NCBI RefSeq assembly: GCF_003253545.1 | Contig: NZ_QKYV01000002.1 | Location: 186,001 to 250,000, forward strand | From: Mesonia algae | GTDB lineage: Bacteria > Bacteroidota > Bacteroidia > Flavobacteriales > Flavobacteriaceae | DNA length: 64,000 nt | Reading direction: 5' to 3' | Part shown: positions 7,911-16,562 of the stretch, piece by piece | How the letters are laid out: the number at the start of each line of letters is the position of its first letter | Numbering within the stretch: position 1 is the stretch's first letter | Notes under the pieces: generated by a model | Seen by the model: only the letters and a program-made list of their open reading frames with translations | What the model was told of the DNA's origin: nothing | Database searches by the model: none | Program-made: the position numbers and the translations under genes

Positions 7911-9441
7911 TACTTATGATGTTGTAGTAATGGGAAGTGGCCTTGGCGGATTGGTTTCAGCAACTATTTTGGCTAAAGAAGGTTATAAAGTTTGCGTTTT
8001 AGAAAAAAACAATCAATTTGGTGGAAACCTGCAAACCTTTGTACGCGACAAGAAAATTTTTGATACTGGAGTACATTACATTGGCGGACTTGCGAAAGGA
8101 GAGAACCTATATACTTATTTTAAGTATTTAGGAATTATGGATAAGCTCAAAATTAAACGATTAAATATAGATAAATACGACGCTATTAGCATTGGTGATG
8201 AAAAAATAGAATATCCACACGCACAGGGTTATGATAATTTTGTAGATCAATTATTAGAATATTTTCCCGAAGAGAAAGAAGCTTTGGTGACTTATACCCA
8301 AAAACTTCAAGAGATTTGTAAAAACTTTCCTATGTATAATCTAAAATTAGGAAAGCCTTATACCGATAACCCTGAGTTACTTTCAGTAAATGCAAAAGAG
8401 TACATAGAATCCATTACAAAAAATAAAACTTTGCAAGCGGTCTTAGCGGGTACTAACTTACTGTATGCAGGAATCCCTGAAAAATCCCCGCTTTACGTAC
8501 ATGCCTTATCAGTAAATTCTTATATGCAAAGCGCTTGGCGTTGTGAACATGGGGGAAGTCAAATTGCTAAACATTTGGTAAAAGAAATTAGAACTCATGG
8601 TGGAAAAGTGTTTAAATATCAAGAAGTAGATCAGTTTCATATTTCAGAAAGTAAAAAGTTAACGGCTGTTTCTACAAAATCTGGAGAAACTTATAAGGCT
8701 CAGTATTTTATCTCCAATATGGAGCCAAAAACTACGGTAGATCTTATCGGTAAAGAAAACATCCGTAAAGCTTATTATAACCGTATAAAAGCCCAAGAAA
8801 ATATTATTTCTTCTTTTAGTATTTATGTAGTTTTTAAAGAAGCAACAATTCCTTATAAAAACTACAATTTATATTATAGCGACTCTATAGATAATATATG
8901 GAATAGTCAAAACTACACTCAAGATTCTTGGCCCGAATCCTATATGGTGGGTATGGCAGAAGATCCTAAAAACAAAGGATTTGCCGAAAGTTTAACTTCT
9001 ATTGCTTATATGCATTTTGAAGAGATGAAACCTTGGCAAAACACTTTTAACACCGTCGCTAAAGAGCAAGAACGAGGAGAAAACTATGAGAAGTTTAAAG
9101 CTAAAAAAGTGGAGGATTATTTAAGCGTATTAGAAAAAAAATTTCCCAATTTAAGGGAGAACATCAAATCTATTCACACCTCTACACCTTTATCATATAG
9201 AGACTACATTGGTAATGAAAGCGGATCTATGTATGGATATGTAAAAGATGCCGCTCAACCTTTAAAATCTTTTTTAGCACCCAAAACGAAGATTTCTAAT
9301 TTGCTTTTAACAGGGCAAAGCGTAAATATGCACGGTATTTTAGGCGTAACCATTGGCGCGGTATTAACGAGTTCAGAGATTTTAGGGTTGGAATACCTTA
9401 TGAAGAAAATTCAAGCGTATATTGAACCTAAAGAATCTTAA
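7900..9441 (+). CDS. FAD-dependent oxidoreductase, CrtI/phytoene-desaturase-like
   Basis: The 513-residue protein starts with a dinucleotide-binding motif (VVVMGSGLGGL, glycines at 12, 14, 16 and 17) and the following FAD-ribose acidic residue in VLEKNNQFGGN. Near the C terminus, LLLTGQSVNMHGILGVTIGAVLTS (about 468-491) matches the FAD-binding end of phytoene desaturases and related amine oxidases. Members of this family in flexirubin operons may desaturate or isomerise the polyene or act on its aryl head; I cannot assign the substrate. It overlaps the exporter gene by 11 bases and is followed 4 bases later by the Ntn-hydrolase lipoprotein. Confidence 0.87.
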   Translation: MKNDTYDVVVMGSGLGGLVSATILAKEGYKVCVLEKNNQFGGNLQTFVRDKKIFDTGVHYIGGLAKGENLYTYFKYLGIMDKLKIKRLNIDKYDAISIGDEKIEYPHAQGYDNFVDQLLEYFPEEKEALVTYTQKLQEICKNFPMYNLKLGKPYTDNPELLSVNAKEYIESITKNKTLQAVLAGTNLLYAGIPEKSPLYVHALSVNSYMQSAWRCEHGGSQIAKHLVKEIRTHGGKVFKYQEVDQFHISESKKLTAVSTKSGETYKAQYFISNMEPKTTVDLIGKENIRKAYYNRIKAQENIISSFSIYVVFKEATIPYKNYNLYYSDSIDNIWNSQNYTQDSWPESYMVGMAEDPKNKGFAESLTSIAYMHFEEMKPWQNTFNTVAKEQERGENYEKFKAKKVEDYLSVLEKKFPNLRENIKSIHTSTPLSYRDYIGNESGSMYGYVKDAAQPLKSFLAPKTKISNLLLTGQSVNMHGILGVTIGAVLTSSEILGLEYLMKKIQAYIEPKES

Positions 9442-9445
9442 AGAA

Positions 9446-11104
9446 ATGGGAAGGTGGTCTTTTCTTATTATTATTCTAAGTTTTTTCGCTTCATGCGGAA
9501 TTAACAGGTCTTTAAATGATAGACCACAGAATACAGGTATTTCTCACATAGATACACTCCGTATTCAAAAAGGGCAAGATCATTACACTTTAGGCAACAA
9601 TTCTTTACGAAAAAATAAAGAAGGACTTTGGGAGTTGTATGTAGAAGGAGACGCTTTAGAACGTGGTGTTGCTATTGGGAGTTTAACCAAAGAGTTGTTG
9701 CAAAAACAAGAAGAAGTGTTTATGACTAAAGTGGAAGATTTAGTCGATTCTCCTTCTTATTTAAAATTTCTAAGCAAAGTAGTCGGTTTTTATAACCGCA
9801 AGCTATACAAACACGTAAAAGAAGAATATAAAGAAGAAATTTACGGACTTTCAAGATTCAGTTCTTCTAAATACGAGTCTTTTGCAGATCCTTATATTTT
9901 ATCCTTATACTTACACGGCGCACACGATATTGGTCATGCGTTAAAAGATTTAATGTTAGTAGGTTGTACCTCCTTTGCTACTTGGGGAGAAAACACACTC
10001 GATGGAGAATTACTTATTGGAAGAAATTTCGATTTTTATGCTGGTGATGAGTTTGCCGAAGAAAAAATTATAGCCTTTGTGAACCCAAGTGAGGGAGAAA
10101 AATTTATGATCTACACGTGGCCAGGATTTGTGGGCGCTGTAAGCGGAATGAATGCAAGCGGAATTACCGTTACCATTAATGCAGGAAAATCTAAAATTCC
10201 GTTGTTGGCGAAGACACCAATTGCTTTGCTTACGCGAGAAATCTTACAATATGCAACGACCACACAAGAAGCCATTGATATCGCTAAAAGTAGAGAGGTT
10301 TTTGTATCTGAATCTATTATGGTTGGGAGCGCTAAAGAACAGAAAGCTATTTTAATAGAAGTTTCTCCTAAGAATTTTGGAGTATATGAAGTTGAAAATT
10401 CTTCTCGTTTAGTGTGTTCTAATCATTTTCAAAGTGAAGTTTATGCCAACGATAAGCGAAACCAACAAGCGATAGAGAATAGCCATACACAACCTAGATA
10501 TGAGCGGATGACACAATTAGTTCAGCAAGAAGAAAAAATTAATCCGCGTAAAGCGATAAAAATTTTAAGAAATAGAAAAGGAGTAGACGAAACCCTTCTC
10601 GGAAACGGAAACGAATTAGCTATCAATCAACTTTTGGCTCATCATGGTATTGTTTTTCAGCCTCAAAAAAGCTTGGTTTGGGTATCTTCTCATCCATATC
10701 AAATGGGTGCTTTCGTGGCTTATGATCTAGATAACGCTTTCGCGGAATTTGAGCAAGGCGATTTTTCTTTAAAAGGAATTGATAGTTTGAAAGTAGCATC
10801 AGATCCTTTTTTAGAGACTGAAGATTATCAGAATTATGAAAAATATCGGGTAGAAGAGCGTCAGTTGGAAGTTTCTATTTCAGAAGAAAATTTTATAAAA
10901 TCTGAAATCGAATTAATGCATTTTATTACGTTAAACCCTAATTACTGGAAAGCACATTATTTAGTAGGGAACTATTTTTATATTCAGAAAAAATATGCCT
11001 TAGCTTTGCCGTATTTTGAAAAGGCATTAAGTTTAGAAATACCTACGACTTCTAATCAAAAAGAACTTAAAAAATTAATTAAAAAAAGTAAGCGTAAACT
11101 TTAA
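9446..11104 (+). CDS. Lipid-anchored C45/acyl-CoA:6-APA acyltransferase-like Ntn-hydrolase with C-terminal TPR
   Basis: I start at ATG 9446; an in-frame TTG at 9422 would lie inside the preceding gene and would spoil the signal peptide. MGRWSFLIIILSFFASC gives a lipobox with Cys17. The core matches C45/choloylglycine-hydrolase-like Ntn enzymes: VGCTSFATWG with the presumed nucleophile Cys174, then GELLIGRNFDF and NASGITVTINAG. Such proteins self-cleave to expose the Cys and hydrolyse or transfer amide or ester bonds. The tail (about 480-552) has a tetratricopeptide-like pair (YWKAHYLVGNYFYIQKKYALALPYFEKAL). In the pigment operon an esterifying or deacylating enzyme at the envelope is plausible, but its substrate is unknown. 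Confidence 0.82.
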   Translation: MGRWSFLIIILSFFASCGINRSLNDRPQNTGISHIDTLRIQKGQDHYTLGNNSLRKNKEGLWELYVEGDALERGVAIGSLTKELLQKQEEVFMTKVEDLVDSPSYLKFLSKVVGFYNRKLYKHVKEEYKEEIYGLSRFSSSKYESFADPYILSLYLHGAHDIGHALKDLMLVGCTSFATWGENTLDGELLIGRNFDFYAGDEFAEEKIIAFVNPSEGEKFMIYTWPGFVGAVSGMNASGITVTINAGKSKIPLLAKTPIALLTREILQYATTTQEAIDIAKSREVFVSESIMVGSAKEQKAILIEVSPKNFGVYEVENSSRLVCSNHFQSEVYANDKRNQQAIENSHTQPRYERMTQLVQQEEKINPRKAIKILRNRKGVDETLLGNGNELAINQLLAHHGIVFQPQKSLVWVSSHPYQMGAFVAYDLDNAFAEFEQGDFSLKGIDSLKVASDPFLETEDYQNYEKYRVEERQLEVSISEENFIKSEIELMHFITLNPNYWKAHYLVGNYFYIQKKYALALPYFEKALSLEIPTTSNQKELKKLIKKSKRKL

Positions 11105-12372
11105 TGATCACATCGCAAAAAATAAAAAATAATAATTGGGATTTACTCACTCAACAGATTGAATATACGATAAATAAATCGCCTTATTATAAGCGATTGT
11201 TTAAACGTAAAAATATAGATATTACTTCTTTTGAATATAAGGATTTTTTGAAATTTCCGCTAACTCAAAAAAAAGATTTAGCACAGTATAATGATGATTT
11301 TATTGCTGTAGAAAAGCACGAGATTATTGAGTATGTCACCACATCGGGAACCTTAGGTAACCCAGTAACTTTTGCTCTAAATGAAGAAGATTTACAGCGA
11401 TTAGCATTAAATGAACAAAAGTCATTTAACCTGGCTGGCGTTACTAAAAATGATATAGTACAACTTACCACTACCTTAGATAAACGTTTTATTGCAGGAT
11501 TAGCTTATTTTTTAGGTTTACGTAAAATTGGAGCCGGATTAATTAGAGTAGGAGCTGGTGCTCCAGCTTTACAATGGGATTCAATACAACGCTTTAAGCC
11601 TACGTATTTAGTAGCTGTGCCTTCCTTTCTTGTTAAATTAGTTCTATACGCACAAGAGAATCAGATAGACTTTAAAAACTCCTCTATTAAAGGTGTGATA
11701 TGTATTGGAGAAGCCTTAAGAGATGAAAATCATGAATTGAACAGCTTAGGAAAAAAAATAAATTCGCTTTGGGATGTAGAGTTATTTTCTACGTATGCAA
11801 GTACAGAAATGTGTACCGCTTTTACCGAGTGTCCTCAACATCAAGGTTTGCACATTCCCGAAGATCTTATCTATACTGAAATCTTAAATGAAGAGGGAAA
11901 AGAAGTTGAAATTGGAGAAGTAGGAGAGTTGGTGGTTACTACATTGGGCGTAAAAACAATGCCTTTACTAAGATATGCCACAGGAGATTTGGTAAAGAAA
12001 TTAGGACAAACTTGTAGTTGTGAACAAGCCAGACAGCTTATATCTTCAGTCTTAGGCAGAAAACAACAACTCATTAAATATAAGGGTACAAGTGTTTATC
12101 CGCAGCAAATTATCAATGTTTTAGCAACTTTAGAAAATTTGCCCGAATATCAAATACAAGTCGCTCTTAATGAGATGGAAACAGATGAACTTACGGTTGT
12201 CATTCCGTTGGAAGTAAGCGAGAATTTAGAACAATCTATTAAAGAAATTTTAAAAGGAACTTTACGGGTAACTCCCCTTATAAAACGTTTAGCCTTAACG
12301 GAATTAAAATCAAGAATTTTCCCAGAGGGCAGTAGAAAACCTGTCCGGTTTTTAGATCTTAGAAAGCATTAA
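11104..12372 (+). CDS. Phenylacetate-CoA-ligase-like AMP-forming adenylation enzyme
   Basis: The 422-residue protein resembles PaaK-type members of the ANL superfamily: a P-loop YVTTSGTLGNPVTF (about 77-90), an aromatic/ATP-binding segment FSTYASTEM, the A8-like LRYATGDLVKK, and a small C-terminal domain starting near 330. Such enzymes adenylate aryl acids and transfer them to CoA or a carrier protein. In aryl-polyene and flexirubin pathways an AMP ligase activates a 4-hydroxy-benzoate or coumarate-type starter, so loading the aryl starter is the likely role. Its ATG shares one base with the previous stop, and its stop overlaps that of the convergent methyltransferase gene, marking the end of the operon. 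Confidence 0.82.
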   Translation: MITSQKIKNNNWDLLTQQIEYTINKSPYYKRLFKRKNIDITSFEYKDFLKFPLTQKKDLAQYNDDFIAVEKHEIIEYVTTSGTLGNPVTFALNEEDLQRLALNEQKSFNLAGVTKNDIVQLTTTLDKRFIAGLAYFLGLRKIGAGLIRVGAGAPALQWDSIQRFKPTYLVAVPSFLVKLVLYAQENQIDFKNSSIKGVICIGEALRDENHELNSLGKKINSLWDVELFSTYASTEMCTAFTECPQHQGLHIPEDLIYTEILNEEGKEVEIGEVGELVVTTLGVKTMPLLRYATGDLVKKLGQTCSCEQARQLISSVLGRKQQLIKYKGTSVYPQQIINVLATLENLPEYQIQVALNEMETDELTVVIPLEVSENLEQSIKEILKGTLRVTPLIKRLALTELKSRIFPEGSRKPVRFLDLRKH

Positions 12373-13550
12373 ACTTTCTGAGTATGAATTACTATTTTTT
12401 CTCCGCTTTGTTGCGTGGTAAAAAAAAGATAATCATTTCCGCCATCTTTAATTTTGAATTTTTTTCTAATATTTTCTACTGAAATCGGGAAGTTTCGAGT
12501 GGTAATATTTGCTTTTTGTTGTTTCCAAGTTTTCATGTCTTGCTTGGAAAAGATAGAGGTTTCTATAACTTTAAAACGTCTTCCAGGAAATGTAATAAGA
12601 TTCTCTGAAGTATAAAGATGACTGTGTTGTGCTATTTTTTTTAGATTGAGTTTTTCTGCTATAAGCTTAAAAAAACCTGCTTTTAAAATAGCAGAATTAG
12701 GTTCGTAGATATAATTAACAGGATTGGCATATTCCGCTTTAGCTAAAGTTTCTTCTTCTAAAAAAGCTGTAAAATCTTGTTCTTCTGCTTTTGTGAAATT
12801 TTTAGAGATCACCTTAGTTTTTCCGTCGTATGCTTTATCAATAAGCCATAGAAGCTCTTTTACCTCATTATTTACAGCAACGATATGAATTTCTTTTATA
12901 AAAGAAAGTTCTTTTAACCCCAATTGAATATCGAGTAATGGAGCGGTTTTGATGAGTGTAAAATGTGATTTATCTAAAAGAAGGTTAAGGTGTGAAAGTA
13001 CATCGGGTTCACAATCTTGCAAACGAAAAACTTTCCCGCCACGATCGTCTCTTCTTGCAGGGTCTACAAAAATCCAATCGTAATGAGTAGAGGAGTTTTT
13101 AAGGTATTCTAGACTATTCCCTGTTTCAAAATCTATATTCTCCTTACTCGAAAGTTGTTTAAAATTATGCTCAGCGATTTGTGATAATTCTTTATTGAGC
13201 TCAACGTGAGTAACGTTAGTAACTTCTTTAGCAAAGTAAAAACAATCAATTCCAAACCCGCCAGTTAAATCTATTAGTTGATCACCATTAACAAGCGAAG
13301 CTTTGTATTTTGCCGTAATCTCTGAAGAGGTCTGTTCTAAATTTAAACTTGGAGGAAAATAAATTTTCTGAGTTTCATACCAAGTGGGAATTTTACTTTT
13401 AGCTTTTTTACGAGCTTCAATTTGTTGGGCAATTTCTGCAGAAGTAATTCCGGTAAACGGACTTCCTTTTAAAATAAGTTGTGCAATATTGGTATTTTCG
13501 TTTTCACGGATATAATCCTGCACATTTAAATCTAATAAAGTAAAATTCAT
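12369..13550 (-). CDS. Class I SAM-dependent methyltransferase with THUMP-like domain
   Basis: This 393-residue protein has methyltransferase motif I LIDLTGGFGID at 92-102, an acidic post-I (VTHVELN), and motif IV DWIFVDPARRDD near 160-171. The C-terminal part (FFTTQQSGEKIVIHTQKV at the end) corresponds to the THUMP-like domain annotated in this family in Bacteroidota. The DPARR motif suggests an RNA base as substrate, but the target is not established. It is the last gene of a six-gene operon led by tsaD; 4 bases separate it from the AI-2E-family transporter. Its last 4 bases overlap the stop of the convergent ligase gene. Confidence 0.85.
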   Translation of the reverse strand: MNFTLLDLNVQDYIRENENTNIAQLILKGSPFTGITSAEIAQQIEARKKAKSKIPTWYETQKIYFPPSLNLEQTSSEITAKYKASLVNGDQLIDLTGGFGIDCFYFAKEVTNVTHVELNKELSQIAEHNFKQLSSKENIDFETGNSLEYLKNSSTHYDWIFVDPARRDDRGGKVFRLQDCEPDVLSHLNLLLDKSHFTLIKTAPLLDIQLGLKELSFIKEIHIVAVNNEVKELLWLIDKAYDGKTKVISKNFTKAEEQDFTAFLEEETLAKAEYANPVNYIYEPNSAILKAGFFKLIAEKLNLKKIAQHSHLYTSENLITFPGRRFKVIETSIFSKQDMKTWKQQKANITTRNFPISVENIRKKFKIKDGGNDYLFFTTQQSGEKIVIHTQKV

Positions 13551-13554
13551 AACC

Positions 13555-14643
13555 TTACATATCTTTAGTAAGATTCTTTACAATCTTATATTCGCTAAAA
13601 GCTTCTTTAGCAATTACTTTTAAAGCAGTGTAGACAGGAATGGCGACAATCATACCAATTACGTTAAATAAAAGTCCCGCAATAAGAATGACTAAGAATA
13701 TTTCTAACGGATGAGATTTTACACTCTTCCCAAATATTAAGGGTTGATTAATAAAGTTATCTATAAGTTGAGCTACGCCATAACCAGCCATAACATACAT
13801 TAATTTAGGAAGAATTATAGTAGAAAAATCGGCTCCTAAATTACTAGAAATCACAAACAACATCATAAGAACTCCTGCAACTAAAGGACCTAAGTATGGA
13901 ACTATATTTAAAAAAGCGCAAATAAATGCAATAGCAATAGGGTTATCTACTTCATAAATCATGAGCAAAGCAGAGTAGAGGACGAAAAGCACAAATATTT
14001 GTAAGGTAAGTCCTACAAAGTATCTAGATAATAAAGCTTTTATTTTTTCAAAAACTCTTTTAAATCGGTCTTCGTCACCACGATTAGAAAAAACCAAAAT
14101 GCTGTTTAGCATTAATTTACTATCCTTTAAAAGAAAAAAAGAGATAAAGACAATAGAAAAAACACCAATTAACGCAGTTCCTAATCCGCCAAAAATAAGA
14201 TTCATAAAATTCGGTATCACCTCTAAATCAAAATTACGGACAAAACTGGTTTGTCTTAAACCCTGAATAATATCAATTTGTTCAACTCCCAAGTATTCTC
14301 TTACCTGAATATTGAGCTCATTTAGATCTGTTTTAAAAGCGTCAAAGTCAATCTGACCTAGATTTTCACTTTGCTGAACTATAATCGGAACAAAAAGTGC
14401 TATGATTCCTATAAAAATAGCCGTGACCATCAGTAAAACAATAATTACAGCAAGTTTAATAGGGATTTTAAGTCGTTTTTTTAAAAACCAAACGATTGGT
14501 CTTCCTATTAAAGAGATTACCGCCGCAATAGCAATATAAACAATAACTGATTGTATTTTGTATACGAACAAGCAGAATAAAAGTATAGCTACGATTATTC
14601 CTAATGCTCTTAAAATACCAAGCGTAATTGTTTTTGCTTTCAT
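13555..14643 (-). CDS. AI-2E family transporter (PerM/YdiK-like)
   Basis: The 362-residue membrane protein has the usual layout of the AI-2E exporter superfamily: two N-terminal helix pairs, a soluble segment (about 90-150), then a C-terminal membrane block with AFICAFLNIVPYLGPLVAGVLMML and PLIFGKSVKSHPLEIFLVILIAGLLFNVIGMIVAIPVYTALKV. The last stretch, with HPLExFxxxxxxG...GxxGxxxAxP, is the family hallmark. Named for autoinducer-2 export in one member, most homologues have unrelated or unknown substrates (some are sodium/proton antiporters). It is transcribed between the TrmH-type methyltransferase and the THUMP-like methyltransferase. Confidence 0.88.
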   Translation of the reverse strand: MKAKTITLGILRALGIIVAILLFCLFVYKIQSVIVYIAIAAVISLIGRPIVWFLKKRLKIPIKLAVIIVLLMVTAIFIGIIALFVPIIVQQSENLGQIDFDAFKTDLNELNIQVREYLGVEQIDIIQGLRQTSFVRNFDLEVIPNFMNLIFGGLGTALIGVFSIVFISFFLLKDSKLMLNSILVFSNRGDEDRFKRVFEKIKALLSRYFVGLTLQIFVLFVLYSALLMIYEVDNPIAIAFICAFLNIVPYLGPLVAGVLMMLFVISSNLGADFSTIILPKLMYVMAGYGVAQLIDNFINQPLIFGKSVKSHPLEIFLVILIAGLLFNVIGMIVAIPVYTALKVIAKEAFSEYKIVKNLTKDM

Positions 14644-14662
14644 AAGTTAAAGATATTATTTA

Positions 14663-15181
14663 TTAACGATTGGCTACAATTTTTTTAGTAATCTCATATA
14701 GGCTTATTCCTGTAGCTTGTGCTACATTCATACTACTATTATTACCATACATAGTTATATGTGTTACAGCAGCACTTTTTTCTAGTAATTCTTTTTGAAC
14801 GCCCGTACGTTCTTCTCCTACAATTAAAATAAGCTTTTTAAAACTTTCAATTTTCAAATTTTCTATAGGAATACTGTCTTCAGTAATTTCTAAACTTATA
14901 AATTGAGAATGCTCCACATCTATCACTTCTAAAAGCTTTTCTATATTTTCATAAAAATCTATGGCTACGCTTTTTTCTGTAGATCTAGCAGTTCTTTTTA
15001 AACGATTGCTATTAAGGTCTACTATAGAATCTAACACCATGATCTTTTCTATATGAAAAGCATCTGCTAACCTTAATAAACTTCCAAGATTAGCAGGACT
15101 CGATATACGATCTGCAATAAGAATAATGGGAAATTTTTCTTTATTAAACTCCACTTCGTCGTGATTAAGTTGTCTAGACAT
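14663..15181 (-). CDS. TrmH/SpoU-family RNA 2'-O-methyltransferase
   Basis: I start at ATG 15181 (MSRQLNHDEVEF), one base after the stop of the upstream DUF4159 gene; an ATG at 15208 would add nine residues and overlap that gene. The 172-residue domain is a SPOUT knot: motif 1 RISSPANLGSLLRLADAF, motif 2 LILIVGEERTGVQKELLE, and motif 3 NSSMNVAQATGISLYEI, with the SAM-binding loop. It lacks the N-terminal substrate-binding extension of larger SpoU enzymes. It probably methylates a ribose in tRNA or rRNA; the position cannot be told from sequence. Confidence 0.88.
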   Translation of the reverse strand: MSRQLNHDEVEFNKEKFPIILIADRISSPANLGSLLRLADAFHIEKIMVLDSIVDLNSNRLKRTARSTEKSVAIDFYENIEKLLEVIDVEHSQFISLEITEDSIPIENLKIESFKKLILIVGEERTGVQKELLEKSAAVTHITMYGNNSSMNVAQATGISLYEITKKIVANR

Positions 15182-15182
15182 A

Positions 15183-15821
15183 TTAATATTCAAAAGCGTA
15201 TTGAACAATGTTAGCTCCCATTTTTAAAGCTTTTAAACGAACGCTTTCGGGATCATTATGAATTTCAGGGTTTTCCCAACCATCTCCTAAATCACTTTCA
15301 ACGGTGAATAATAGCATAAGTCGGTTATTTTCAAAAAGTCCTAAAGCTTGGGGGCGTTCTCCGTCGTGTTCATGAATTTTAGGCAAACCATCAGGAAAGC
15401 TGTAAGCGATAGAAAATATAGGATGATTAGAAGGAATTTCTTGTAATTCCTTATCGGGAAAAATTTTGATTAATTCTTTTCTCAGGTATTGATTCATCCC
15501 ATAATTATCATCAATATGTAAGAAACCTCCACTAAGCAGATAATTTCTTAGGTTTTGAGCTTCTTCATTATTAAAATGAACATTCCCGTGCCCAGTCATA
15601 TGAACAAAAGGATAGTTGAAAATTTCAGGAGAAGAAGGAGTTACTTCAACAATTTTGGTGTTTATTTTGGTCTCAATATTACTATTGCAAAACTTTACTA
15701 GATTAGGTAATGCTGTGGGATTTCCATACCAATCACCACCACCATTATATTTTAATACCGCGACCTCTTGCGCTTGAATACTTCCGATAAGTAAAAAAAA
15801 TATGATAGATAGATAACGCAT
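15183..15821 (-). CDS. DUF4159 domain protein, exported
   Basis: The 212-residue product starts with a signal peptide (MRYLSIIFFLLIGSIQA, cleavage before QE). The mature protein matches DUF4159: LKYNGGGDWYGNPTALPNLVKFCN at the start, then a glutamine-amidotransferase-like fold with FVHMTGHGNVHF and LRNYLLSGGFLHIDDNYG, and a final NPEIHNDPESVRLKALKMGANIV. The function of the family is unknown; members are often encoded with gliding or aerotolerance-type genes in other Bacteroidota. Here it lies between rsmE and a TrmH-type gene, with 35 bases to rsmE. Confidence 0.85.
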   Translation of the reverse strand: MRYLSIIFFLLIGSIQAQEVAVLKYNGGGDWYGNPTALPNLVKFCNSNIETKINTKIVEVTPSSPEIFNYPFVHMTGHGNVHFNNEEAQNLRNYLLSGGFLHIDDNYGMNQYLRKELIKIFPDKELQEIPSNHPIFSIAYSFPDGLPKIHEHDGERPQALGLFENNRLMLLFTVESDLGDGWENPEIHNDPESVRLKALKMGANIVQYAFEY

Positions 15822-15856
15822 AAGGTGCTTTAAAATTTAAAGATAGAAATTATTTT

Positions 15857-16561
15857 TTACTCGTGCATTAAGGCAAAAGTATGCGTTCCTACAATAGCAG
15901 CAGTTTCGGTTCTTAATCGTGTATTTCCTAAACTTACAGGTTTAAAATGATGTTCTTTTGCCGATTCAATTTCAGCAGTAGAAAAATCACCTTCAGGACC
16001 TATCAATAAAGTATAACTTTGCTGAAGCGGAATTGATTTAGAAAGCAATTGCTTATCGGTTTCTTCGCAATGAGCTATAAAACAGTTTTCATCTTCATTC
16101 TTCTTCAAAAACTCTGAAAAAGGAATCAGCTGGTTTAATTTGGGTAATCTATAATGAAGTGATTGCTTCATCGCACTTTGTAAAACTCGCTCATAGCGTT
16201 CGAGCTTTATTTTTTTTCTCTCACTGTGATCACATAAAAGCGGAGTGATTTCATCGATACCAATTTCAGTAGCTTTTTCTAAGAACCACTCAAATCTATC
16301 ATTCATTTTGGTAGGAGCAACTACCAAATGTAAACGGTAAGGCTTCGGGGTATCTGTTTGTTGATCGGTAATTTTTGCTAAACACTGGCTGGGATTTGCC
16401 TGAACAATTTCAGCAATAAAAAGATAACCTTTACCGTTTGTAACGTGTAATACATCACCTTCCTTTTTTCGTAAAACTTTGGCTATATGTCTACTCTCAT
16501 CTTTGGTGAAAACGATAGATGTATCTTCGGGGTTAATATGTTCTTGATAAAATAGTTGCAT
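15857..16561 (-). CDS. rsmE: 16S rRNA (uracil1498-N3)-methyltransferase RsmE
   Basis: I take MQLFYQEHI at 16561 as the start, just after the tsaD stop at 16563; an upstream TTG at 16588 would overlap tsaD. The 234-residue protein has the PUA-like N-terminal domain (ESRHIAKVLRKKEGDVLHVTNGKGYLF) and the SPOUT domain with LLIGPEGDFSTAEIESA and VSLGNTRLRTETAAIV, the signature of RsmE. It methylates N3 of U1498 in the decoding region of 16S rRNA. It is co-transcribed with tsaD. Confidence 0.94.
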   Translation of the reverse strand: MQLFYQEHINPEDTSIVFTKDESRHIAKVLRKKEGDVLHVTNGKGYLFIAEIVQANPSQCLAKITDQQTDTPKPYRLHLVVAPTKMNDRFEWFLEKATEIGIDEITPLLCDHSERKKIKLERYERVLQSAMKQSLHYRLPKLNQLIPFSEFLKKNEDENCFIAHCEETDKQLLSKSIPLQQSYTLLIGPEGDFSTAEIESAKEHHFKPVSLGNTRLRTETAAIVGTHTFALMHE

Positions 16562-16562
16562 A

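Noticed and set aside
1-12372. Calling the first operon flexirubin with certainty
   Set aside because: The dialkylresorcinol genes (darA/darB) and the tyrosine ammonia-lyase are not in the window, so an aryl-polyene without the resorcinol part remains possible.
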